Below, in pieces: positions 1 through 6,324 of a DNA stretch of 13,690 nt. This DNA is from Methanoregula sp. UBA276. GTDB lineage: Archaea > Halobacteriota > Methanomicrobia > Methanomicrobiales > Methanospirillaceae. A program made the position numbers and the translations under genes. How positions within the stretch are numbered: position 1 is the stretch's first letter; each line of letters opens with the position of its first letter. The notes below the pieces were generated by a model. The model was not told the DNA's origin, ran no database searches, and saw nothing but the letters and a program-made list of their open reading frames with translations. The DNA lies in contig DANA01000031.1 of the NCBI GenBank assembly GCA_002508495.1, forward strand, positions 1,705 to 15,394. Direction: 5' to 3'.

Positions 1-329
1 ACCTCTTTTATCACCGAATTTGCACAGAACCTGACCTGCACGCGGGCAGATATCCGCTCCCGTTCCTCGTACAACGACCCGTGGGAGAACTCCACCATCC
101 GCTTCATCGTGATGTTGGTAGAAAGGACAAAAACGCAGATCCCGGTATCGCCCGGGCTGAGGTCCTCGAGATCGGTGGAGGTCATGAAGACATGCGTGTC
201 AGGGCTTGGCACGACGCCTTCGATGGTGATGATGTTATGGGTGCTCTGGAGCTCGATGGTCCGCGGCCGGCCTGACCTGAGATCGGCAATCACATCGGGC
301 GAAATTCCGGTTAACGCTGCACATTTCAT
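1..329 (-). CDS. DUF473 family protein (partial, 3' end outside window)
   Basis: The reading frame opens at ATG 329-327 and runs without a stop for 109 codons to the window edge, so the C-terminus is missing. The protein begins MKCAALTGISPDVIADLRSG and continues with a TIELQSTHNI segment, a VFMTSTDLEDLSPGDTGI segment and an acidic/basic YEERERISARVQV stretch. I recognise this pattern as DUF473, a small (about 130-residue) family of unknown function found in methanogens; the assignment rests on memory of the family, not a search. The start lies 7 bases beyond the PAC2 stop, and a GGGTGAT purine-rich stretch overlapping that stop can act as ribosome binding site. The two genes therefore look co-transcribed and translationally coupled. 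No signal peptide or membrane segment is visible, so a cytoplasmic protein is likely. Confidence 0.72.
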   Translation of the reverse strand, partial: MKCAALTGISPDVIADLRSGRPRTIELQSTHNIITIEGVVPSPDTHVFMTSTDLEDLSPGDTGICVFVLSTNITMKRMVEFSHGSLYEERERISARVQVRFCANSVIKE

Positions 330-336
330 CGCCACA

Positions 337-1131
337 TCACCCGTACATCGGCAGATCTTTTTTCGGTCCGGTCTCGGTGGACTGCTGTACTTCCTCGGCC
401 AGTTTCACCATGCTCTGCTCGATCTCGACGGCCTGCTCGATGAGCGGCTGGGTATCGAGCCCGAGATCGTAGAGCTTGTTGAGCACCTCGATGGTGGCAG
501 CGGATGCCCGGGGGTCCGGGGCATTGACCGTCTCGCCAAGGAGCCCGAATGCCGGGATCCCGCGCACCCGGCACTCGGTCAGGATGCTGGATGCGATCCC
601 CGATATACTCCCGACCGGGAGCAGCAGGGTGTGCTCCTCGATCCGGGGGAGCGCTTCAGGGGTCGTGGCCACACCAAAGACGCGCTTCTCCGGCTCGTTT
701 GTGATGATACCGGCAATCGTGAGCACCTCCCGCGGCCGGGTCGTTGCCAGCCAGTCGATGATTGCCGTCGAGATCTCGTAACAGATGGTCGGGTGGATGG
801 GGATGTCGGCAACCACCGCAGCGATATCGTTTTTCTGGTAGATCCTCACTGGATCGTTGATGATCCCCTTGTTCATCATCGCAAGCGGCGGGAAATACCG
901 CGAGGTGATGGAACCGATCTGGGTAAATTCCAGCTTGTCGACCATGTACTGGAGCGCGATGGTGCCAACCAGGCCGCTTCCCGGGAACCCAAGGAGGACT
1001 GCGCCGTTCTCCGGCAGCGGCCCGGATGTAATCGTCAGGTCCTTTCGGGGTTTCATCTCGCCGAGATCTTCATGCACGGAATCGAGCCGGGTGATGATCT
1101 CGTCGCACAATTCGGGAGTATCTGCCGTCAT
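337..1131 (-). CDS. PAC2 family protein, PbaB-like proteasome partner
   Basis: This 264-residue protein has the hallmark PAC2 motif GFPGSGLVG (residues 48-56) followed by TIALQYMVDKL, and the family's alternating alpha/beta pattern (ADIPIH 108-113, LTIAGI 137-142, GIPAFGLLGE 191-200). PAC2 proteins are relatives of eukaryotic proteasome assembly chaperones; archaeal PbaB binds the 20S core particle and activates it without ATP. Residues about 226-250 form a predicted helix or coiled coil rich in Glu, Gln and Val, followed by a short polar linker and the final residues MYG. That ending fits the HbYX (hydrophobic-Tyr-any) motif used to dock into proteasome alpha-ring pockets. A TTG start at 1152 is possible (7 extra residues), but ATG 1131 is preferred because it fits the AT-rich promoter just upstream. 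DUF473 follows after 7 bases, and the DUF5611 gene diverges 34 bases away. The family call is firm; the proteasome role is inferred. Confidence 0.87.
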   Translation of the reverse strand: MTADTPELCDEIITRLDSVHEDLGEMKPRKDLTITSGPLPENGAVLLGFPGSGLVGTIALQYMVDKLEFTQIGSITSRYFPPLAMMNKGIINDPVRIYQKNDIAAVVADIPIHPTICYEISTAIIDWLATTRPREVLTIAGIITNEPEKRVFGVATTPEALPRIEEHTLLLPVGSISGIASSILTECRVRGIPAFGLLGETVNAPDPRASAATIEVLNKLYDLGLDTQPLIEQAVEIEQSMVKLAEEVQQSTETGPKKDLPMYG

Positions 1132-1165
1132 TAGGTTAACATACACCCTCAACTAAAAAAGTATT
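1132..1165. promoter_or_regulatory. Compact divergent promoter region between PAC2 and DUF5611
   Basis: Only 34 bp separate the two divergent ATG codons. On the minus strand the AT-rich CATAATACTTTTTT (about 1154-1167, reaching into the first codon of the opposite gene) sits about 25-30 bases before ATG 1131, as a TATA box would for a leaderless or near-leaderless message. On the plus strand the weaker GTTAACATAC (about 1135-1144) sits about 25 bases before ATG 1166, and no Shine-Dalgarno sequence precedes that ATG. Both genes may therefore start at or next to their first codons, with overlapping core promoters. This rests on spacing and base composition only. Confidence 0.38.
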
Positions 1166-1486
1166 ATGCAAGAGTATCCCATCAAACGCGGGCTGACCAA
1201 GGACCTTGAACCACGGGTTATTGCCGAACTGAAGAACTGTTTTGGCAAAGATGCAGAAAAGACCGGCAAGGGGTACCGGATCGGGTCGGGTGCGCTGAAA
1301 AGGCTCGATGTGATCATCGGTCCCGAAGGCAAATCGCTCATCATCGACACGGAATCCGACATGACCGTCAGCGACGAGATCATCATGGATACGAACAAGC
1401 GCTTCCGCAAATTCCTCGATGCCGCAACCGGTTTCTCGACAAAAGAGCGGGTCAAGCGGGCAAAAAGTGTTGCCGGGGATGCGTAA
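1166..1486 (+). CDS. DUF5611 family protein
   Basis: A 106-residue protein begins MQEYPIKRGLT and contains a central GALKRLDVIIGPEGKSLIID segment, an acidic SDMTVSDEIIMDTNKRF stretch and a basic end, ATGFSTKERVKRAKS. The opening QEYPIKRG, the LKRLDV strand and the ATG(F/Y)xxKERVKR ending match what I recall of DUF5611, a small methanogen family of unknown function. No signal peptide, membrane segment or metal-binding cysteines are present (the single Cys is not in a motif), so it is likely cytoplasmic. It is divergent from PAC2 across 34 bp, and no ribosome binding site is visible, which suggests a leaderless message. A short hairpin and T-tract follow its stop. Confidence 0.72.
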   Translation: MQEYPIKRGLTKDLEPRVIAELKNCFGKDAEKTGKGYRIGSGALKRLDVIIGPEGKSLIIDTESDMTVSDEIIMDTNKRFRKFLDAATGFSTKERVKRAKSVAGDA

Positions 1487-1503
1487 TCCCGTCCGGAGCA
1501 TGA

Positions 1504-1530
1504 AGGTTCATCCGTAACCTGACCTTTTTT
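1504..1530 (+). terminator. T-tract terminator after DUF5611
   Basis: A 5-bp inverted repeat, AGGTT (1504-1508) and AACCT (1516-1520), is followed by GACC and a run of six T (1525-1530), 20-40 bases behind the stop. Archaeal RNA polymerase stops mainly at T-runs, so the T-tract is the stronger part of the evidence. Confidence 0.5.
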
Positions 1531-1617
1531 GTTACCGGTTTTGGTTTCCCGTTCCGGTTCTTCTCCGGAAAGCAACCCTTTTTTCTTCCTGATGCGATTA
1601 CTGGTACGTGACAATCC

Positions 1618-3117
1618 ATGCCGTTCTGTCATGAATGCGGAAAACCCATTGCAGCAAAGGCCAAGTTCTGCCGGGAATGCGGCGCTTCGCAGGCAGAAGC
1701 CCTTCATGAAGAAGCAACCCCGGCACCGGAGGCTGTGCCCGCACCGGAAACAGCGCCCACGCCCATGCCCGTTGCAGACCCGGCCGCCCTCACCTGCCCG
1801 TCATGCGGGAGCGTCATCGGCCCTGACGAGAAGTTCTGCGGTTCCTGCGGTGCAAAGATCGGGTTCATCCCCCCGCCGCAACCGGCGCCGGCCCCTTCCA
1901 CCCACCCTGCCATCTTCTGTCCTGCATGCGGAACGTCCAATCCTTCCGGCATGAAGTTCTGTGGTTCCTGCGGAGCCCCGATGGGGGGCACGGCACCCCC
2001 GCCGCCTCCCCCGCCAGCGATGGCCCCCGCGATAGCGCCGGTGGCAGCAGCACCGGCGGGCCCCATGCTCTGTACCGCGTGCGGCAACCCGATCCAGCCG
2101 GGCAACAAGTATTGCAGCAAATGCCTGGTGATGGTAAAAGATCCTGCCCCGGCCTCCCCTGCGTCATTTCCTCCGCCGCCACCTCCGCCCCCGCCCATGA
2201 GCGCACCGGTGGCCGCAGCCCCTGCGGGTGCCCGGCTCTGCACCGCGTGCGGTAACCCGATACGGCCCGGCGACAAGTTCTGCAGCAAATGCCTGGTGAC
2301 CGTAAAAGATTCGGCTCCGCCTGCTGCACTCCCGCAGGTTCCGATTGCTCCACCACAACAATCTTCGGGCAGTTATACCTGCGCTTCCTGCGGCAGCCCC
2401 CTCTCCGGTAATGAGAAGTTCTGTGGGGTTTGTGGTGCAACTGCTGTTGCAGCTGCCCCTGCGAATAGTCCCGGCCCGGCCGCATTGGTCTGCAGTGCCT
2501 GCGGTGCGCCGATCACTGCCACGACAAAGTTCTGCGGGAGGTGTGGTGCGCCGGCCGGCGCCTCATTTCCGCCAGGGCAGGTGACCGCCCCGTTAACGGG
2601 TGAAACTATCATGGGGATCATCCCCAATACCCGGAAGATGAAGATGATGGGCCTTTCTGTCGATACCTACACGGTTATCGTTACGGATCGCCGGATGATC
2701 CTCGCCCAGCTGACGCAGGCAATGATGAACACTGCCATAACCGAAGCACAGGCAAAAGCGAGAGCTGAAGGAAAGGGTTTCTTTGGCGTGTGGGCGGACC
2801 AGCTTTCGGCTTCGTTTGGCTTTGCAAAGCGGTACGAGACCATGCCACCTGACGCGGCGCTTGCGGAGACACCCGGTAACTTTGCCCTGGAAAATTCCCG
2901 CATCCGTTTGATCAAGGTAAGCGTGGTCCGGTCAAATGATGACGATTCTTCTTCCAACCAGTTGCGGCTCAAAATTGACGCTGCTGACGGGAGTTTTGAG
3001 TATGTCATCAGCGAGGACGACCGCTTTACCACCCTCCTCCAGAACGTGTATGGCGACCGGGTAAAAATGCCGTTTGGCCTGTTCAAAGCAGGCCCGGTCC
3101 GGATAAAGTTCTTCTGA
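1618..3117 (+). CDS. Seven-zinc-ribbon protein with C-terminal PH-like domain
   Basis: The 499-residue protein carries seven zinc ribbons, every one with identical C-x2-C-x10-C-x2-C spacing; their first cysteines are at residues 4, 60, 101, 152, 208, 255 and 292. Linkers are rich in Pro and Ala and include runs of seven (127-133) and nine (185-193) prolines. From about residue 321 the protein becomes a folded domain containing TYTVIVTDRRMIL (350-362), typical of bacterial/archaeal PH-like or GRAM-like domains. A charged insertion (about 371-420) and two further beta-strands follow (IRLIKVSVV, SFEYVI). There is no signal peptide or membrane helix, so it is cytoplasmic or peripherally membrane-bound. 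Such ribbons usually mediate protein or nucleic-acid contacts; the partner is unknown. ATG 1618 puts the first CxxC at residue 4; a weak GTGA lies just upstream. No close neighbour shares its strand, so it is probably monocistronic. Confidence 0.85.
   Translation: MPFCHECGKPIAAKAKFCRECGASQAEALHEEATPAPEAVPAPETAPTPMPVADPAALTCPSCGSVIGPDEKFCGSCGAKIGFIPPPQPAPAPSTHPAIFCPACGTSNPSGMKFCGSCGAPMGGTAPPPPPPPAMAPAIAPVAAAPAGPMLCTACGNPIQPGNKYCSKCLVMVKDPAPASPASFPPPPPPPPPMSAPVAAAPAGARLCTACGNPIRPGDKFCSKCLVTVKDSAPPAALPQVPIAPPQQSSGSYTCASCGSPLSGNEKFCGVCGATAVAAAPANSPGPAALVCSACGAPITATTKFCGRCGAPAGASFPPGQVTAPLTGETIMGIIPNTRKMKMMGLSVDTYTVIVTDRRMILAQLTQAMMNTAITEAQAKARAEGKGFFGVWADQLSASFGFAKRYETMPPDAALAETPGNFALENSRIRLIKVSVVRSNDDDSSSNQLRLKIDAADGSFEYVISEDDRFTTLLQNVYGDRVKMPFGLFKAGPVRIKFF
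2038..2319 (+). repeat. Tandem duplication of one zinc-ribbon unit inside the seven-ribbon gene
   Basis: Ribbons 4 and 5 are recent copies. Residues 141-178 (2038-2151) and 197-234 (2206-2319) match at 31 of 38 positions, including PVAAAPAG, LCTACGNPI and CSKCLV, and each copy follows a polyproline run. The unit length is 56 residues (168 bp). Unlike the other ribbons, both have CSKCL instead of a Gly after the last Cys, so they form a subtype. Confidence 0.8.
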
Positions 3118-3178
3118 TTTTTTTATTGGCCTCCCGTTACCGGGGAAAATTCCGCCTTTTTTTTATTTTTCCCGGTAA
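3118..3178. terminator. Two-way terminator between convergent genes
   Basis: Seven T (3118-3124) follow the zinc-ribbon stop directly. Beyond this is an inverted repeat, TTACCGGGGAAAA (3137-3149) and TTTTTCCCGGTAA (3166-3178), whose arms pair at nearly every position and enclose an eight-T run on the plus strand (3157-3164). On the minus strand the right arm lies about 20 bases behind the beta-propeller stop and gives T-rich sequence for that transcript. One element can serve both convergent genes. Confidence 0.6.
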
Positions 3179-3198
3179 AAGAAAAGGAAAGGAACCGG

Positions 3199-4476
3199 TT
3201 ATTTCCTGCGCAGCCCGACAAGCAGGACTGCTGTTGCAACGAGCGCCCCGATTGCTGGCAGCACTCCCGCGGGGGACTGTCGGGTTGGTGTGGGTGCGGG
3301 TGTTGTTGGGGGAATCGTTGTCTCAATGGTCGAAACAATGGTTGTCGGCTCCGGGGTGGGGGTATCCCATGTCCGGTACGTCCGTACCGGTTCGAGGGGA
3401 GGCGGGGTGTAGGTACTCACAACTTCGGGTGTGTCCCCACCGCCCATCACCGAAAGGGCGTAGAGGTAACGCATATCGGCAACCGCAAGCCGCTTCCCAT
3501 CTTTACTGAGGGCAAGCGAGCGTGGCTGGATGCCGGACTCCATCTTCTTTTTGGCGATCACGCTGCCGGCCCGGTCGAACAGGTAGACCGTCCCGTCCAG
3601 CCCGCCCGCGGCAATAACCGTAGCGGTGTCCGAGATCGCAACCGCGTTTATCCATTGCCCGGCCTTATAGGTCCAGCGGGTCTTTCCGTACCGGTCGAGA
3701 GCAAGAACGGTGCCGTCCTGGCTCCCAATGATGATAGCAGACCCGTCCGGGTTTGCGGCAATATCGATGATGGCCTCGGTGGTGGGATAGACCATCCAGT
3801 TCTTCTCGCCGGTGTGGGTATAGGAGGAGACGCGGTTGCCGCCTGCTGTGATGACCGTCTTGCCATCCGAGGTGATAATGATCCAGTTGTCGAGGCTGCC
3901 GGACTTGTTGTCCGACCAGATCGAAGAAAGGGTCGGCGTGTAGAACCGGAGTCCGTCAACGGTTGTTGCGACAACGAGGTTGTCCGTTGGGGAGATGGCG
4001 ATCTGCTTGGCAAGGTTGTCGGTTGTCCGTGCACGGAGCTCTCCGCTTCCGGACCAGGAATTGTAGTTTCCCTTGTTATCTGCGGAGATGACATAGGTGC
4101 CGTCGTTTGAGATCGCGACTGCCTGGATCTGCCCGTCCATGTTCCGTGACCAGATATCGGTCATGTTCTTGTTCATAACGAACATCCCCTGCCCGATACC
4201 GGTGACAATGGGATCCAGGTCACCGGTCATAGCGGTGATGAACCCGGCCCGGCCGCCCCACTTTTCGGTCCCGTCCCATGAGCAGACGATCATCCGGCTC
4301 CCGCCTGCCCAGACATAGTTCCCATCGCCCGAGAACTCCACGCCCGAAAACGGGCTGTCCCCGTACGCGCGTTCTTTCCATTCGGTGCCGAGACTTGCTG
4401 CCGATACAGTGCCGGCAAGGCATGCAAGGAGGAGCATGCCGGAAATGAATACCAGGGTGCGGGGTGCGGCGATCAT
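3199..4476 (-). CDS. Secreted, membrane-anchored WD40/PQQ-like beta-propeller protein
   Basis: From ATG 4476 the protein has 425 residues. It opens with a signal peptide (MIAAPRT, hydrophobic core LVFISGMLLLACLAG, likely cleavage after VSA near residue 27). Then come about seven propeller-like repeats, each with a strand such as VAISNDGTYVISAD, IAANPDGSAIIIGS or LALSKDGKRLAVAD followed by a turn and a W-containing strand. The repeats match the loose WD40/PQQ-like type. A Pro/Thr-rich stalk follows (PTPEPTTI to TTPAPTPT), then SPAGVLP, about 17 hydrophobic residues and a final RRK. That motif-helix-basic-end layout resembles archaeosortase-type or simple C-terminal anchors. An in-frame ATG at 4500 adds 8 residues; 4476 is preferred because the signal peptide starts there and a TATA-like AAATAAGATAA lies about 40 bases upstream. 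The ligand is unknown; no catalytic motif is seen. Confidence 0.8.
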   Translation of the reverse strand: MIAAPRTLVFISGMLLLACLAGTVSAASLGTEWKERAYGDSPFSGVEFSGDGNYVWAGGSRMIVCSWDGTEKWGGRAGFITAMTGDLDPIVTGIGQGMFVMNKNMTDIWSRNMDGQIQAVAISNDGTYVISADNKGNYNSWSGSGELRARTTDNLAKQIAISPTDNLVVATTVDGLRFYTPTLSSIWSDNKSGSLDNWIIITSDGKTVITAGGNRVSSYTHTGEKNWMVYPTTEAIIDIAANPDGSAIIIGSQDGTVLALDRYGKTRWTYKAGQWINAVAISDTATVIAAGGLDGTVYLFDRAGSVIAKKKMESGIQPRSLALSKDGKRLAVADMRYLYALSVMGGGDTPEVVSTYTPPPLEPVRTYRTWDTPTPEPTTIVSTIETTIPPTTPAPTPTRQSPAGVLPAIGALVATAVLLVGLRRK

Positions 4477-4737
4477 ACGAGTATCAGGGGAGTGTTGCAT
4501 GCAGCGGGTTATCTTATTTGTGGAACCCCTTGGTTCAATGCACCGGAATTTTTCCTCGTGGACAGGCCGTAAGATCTCCTTTAGGGAAAAAACGAACGTG
4601 ATATGTGGATTTCCCGGTATACGTTTCACCAGACGGCCTTCCCGATCTGCTGCCCAATGGACCTTCCTGCACTCCTGCTATTCATCCGGCGTTCCGCAAG
4701 TATTACGAACTTCAAATCTCCATACTGGACTAACCGG
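4477..4737. promoter_or_regulatory. Divergent intergenic region of the propeller and potassium channel genes
   Basis: These 261 bp separate two divergent starts. On the minus strand, AAATAAGATAA (about 4510-4520) is a TATA-like box that would place transcription near 4490 and give a leader of about 15 bases to ATG 4476. For the plus-strand channel gene no clear TATA box or Shine-Dalgarno sequence is seen; AGTATTACG near 4698 is the best weak candidate. The open frames that extend both proteins into this gap lack family similarity and are not accepted as coding. Confidence 0.4.
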
Positions 4738-5589
4738 ATGACCCACCTCTACCCATCCATCAGGCGGCGGATCTTTCAGATAATGGAAGAACCGGTCAAA
4801 GGGGACCGTGTCGCACGGTGCTTCAACTTCTGCATCTTCTCTCTCATTCTCATCAATGTCGTTGTCGTGATCCTGGAGACGGTGCCGTTTCTCAGCGCAA
4901 TGTTCTTCTGGGAGTTCATGATCATCGACATCATCTCGTTTGCTGTTTTCAGCATCGAGTACGTGCTCCGGCTCTGGGTCTGCACCTGCAACCCGAAATT
5001 CCGCGGCATAATTTCCGGCCGTGTCCGCTATGCCCTGACCATGCCGGCGCTCATCGATCTCCTGGCGATTGCGCCGTTCTACCTGCCCATGTTCATGCCA
5101 ATCGACCTGCGCATGCTCCGGCTCCTGCGCCTGTTCCGGATCGTGCGGATCCTCAAACTCGGGCGGTATTCAGCAGCGGTCAGGACCTTTGGCAAGGTTA
5201 TCGCACAGAAAAAGGAGCAGCTCCTCATCACGCTATCGGTTCTGCTCATCGCCATCGTTGTTGCCAGTTCCCTGATGTTCTATGCAGAGCACGAAGCCCA
5301 GCCGGAGTCCTTCTCCAGCATCCCGCACACCATGTGGTGGGCGCTTGAGACCCTTGCCACCGTCGGGTATGGCGACATGTATCCCATCACCCCGCTCGGG
5401 AAAGTCATCGGCGGTGTTGTGGTTATTGTCGGGATTGCGATCTTTGCCCTGCCGACCGCGATCCTTGCATCCGGCTTCATCGAAAATGCCGATGCTGCCT
5501 GTGCGGAGCGGAATAATAAGGAGAAGACGATCACCTGCCCGGTCTGCGGCCACCATATCAGTACCGAAGAGCACAGCCACGATGACTAG
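4738..5589 (+). CDS. Voltage-gated potassium channel (Kv type, six transmembrane segments)
   Basis: The 283-residue protein has the full layout of a Kv subunit: S1 (about 29-49), S2 (57-80), S3 (99-119), S4 (123-143), S5 (162-183), a pore helix (195-207), the selectivity filter TVGYGD (208-213) and S6 (222-248, with ALPTAILASGF). S4 has a basic residue at every third position: R125, R128, R131, R134, R137 and K140, the voltage sensor pattern. Four subunits would form a potassium-selective pore in the cell membrane. After S6 a short cytoplasmic tail ends with CPVCGHH and, a few residues later, HSHDD (C267, C270, H272, H273, H279, H281), a likely zinc or metal site. The start MTHLYPSIRR is chosen because the usual MEEPVKGDR-like lead-in to S1 follows at residue 16. 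An upstream ATG at 4603 would add 45 residues without family support. The gene stands alone on its strand. Confidence 0.93.
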   Translation: MTHLYPSIRRRIFQIMEEPVKGDRVARCFNFCIFSLILINVVVVILETVPFLSAMFFWEFMIIDIISFAVFSIEYVLRLWVCTCNPKFRGIISGRVRYALTMPALIDLLAIAPFYLPMFMPIDLRMLRLLRLFRIVRILKLGRYSAAVRTFGKVIAQKKEQLLITLSVLLIAIVVASSLMFYAEHEAQPESFSSIPHTMWWALETLATVGYGDMYPITPLGKVIGGVVVIVGIAIFALPTAILASGFIENADAACAERNNKEKTITCPVCGHHISTEEHSHDD

Positions 5590-5620
5590 GACCATGGCGA
5601 TACCTGAAGCGGGCGATGGA

Positions 5621-5678
5621 CAAAAAGAGAGATTTCCGATCCCCGTCACCGGGAGGAACGGGATGACTGCTGGCAGTC
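5621..5678 (-). terminator. Terminator of surface protein gene A
   Basis: Behind the minus-strand stop at 5686 lies a tight inverted repeat, GACTGC/GCAGTC (5665-5678), then a CCCGT/ACGGG pair (about 5642-5662), and finally ATCTCTCTTTTTG on the minus strand (T-run 5622-5626). The channel gene ends at 5589 and converges on it. No T-run serves the channel gene in this gap. Confidence 0.45.
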
Positions 5679-5685
5679 GGCCCGT

Positions 5686-6324
5686 TCAGTCGTACTTCCG
5701 GAACAGCGCCGGGTTCTGCCGTCGGATCCACCACCGCCGGGCAACAAAGCCGCCCGCGGCAAGGATGACGAGGCCGGCAATGACAAGGAGGGGCAGGGGG
5801 ATCTCCGGTGCCTGCCCGTGATCAGGCGCCGGTACAGCGGTGGTCTGCGTGACGGCCGGTGCCTGTGCCCCGGCCAGGTCTTCAGCTGCCGGCCCGGAAC
5901 CTGCGGCAAGGTCGCCGAAGGTCTTCACGCCCGGTGTCTCCGGTGTGCCGGGCGTTCCGGCGATCGCGAAGAGCGAGAAGCCCGGGCTTGTCGCGGTGAA
6001 GGTGACGATCCCGTTCTGCATCGTGGTTACGGTTGTCGGCAGGGCAACCCACGCACTGTTCTCGTAATGGTACAGAACGATATTTTCCGGCGGGATGTTG
6101 TTCTCCTCCAGCCACGCGGCCGGGATGGTGAAGATGATGGCGGCTTCGGTGATTGTAGTGAACCGGGCCGGGACGAGGCCGATGTACTGGTACACGGTGC
6201 CGGGCGGGGGCGGGACATTCGAGCCGGGTTCTGTCATGCCGGTGACGATCAGGTTATTTATGCCGGTGCCGGTGACCTCGGCATGATCAACCGCGGAGTT
6301 GCCGCCGATGTTGACCATCAGGGA
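5686..6324 (-). repeat. C-terminal display module, copy A
   Basis: This stretch encodes residues 598-809 of protein A and is homologous, at DNA level too, to 8621-9268 in gene B. Matching blocks include GGNSA, VYQYI, VPARFTTI, ENIVLYHYEN, WVALPTTV, QNGIVTFTAT and SPGFSLFAIAGTPG. Identity is interrupted only in the variable linker before the membrane helix and runs to the shared GTACGACTGAAC around the stop. Confidence 0.85.

Noticed and set aside
109..1134. Long plus-strand open frame opposite PAC2 and DUF473
   Set aside because: Its translation has no family features and low-complexity Arg/Gly/Asp content, and it is a mirror of two well-supported minus-strand genes.
1704..2288. Minus-strand Gly/Ala-rich open frame inside the zinc-ribbon gene
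   Set aside because: It is the reverse of proline codons and ribbon repeats in a GC-rich gene; the plus-strand frame has seven perfect CxxC pairs.
4603..4737. N-terminal extension of the potassium channel from ATG 4603
   Set aside because: The extra 45 residues lack similarity to Kv N-termini and would put a spurious hydrophobic stretch before S1.
5621..5685. Third leuS-tail copy behind gene A
   Set aside because: The T-rich end ATCTCTCTTTTT resembles the other two, but the coding part does not align with the leuS C-terminus; a shared terminator style explains it.
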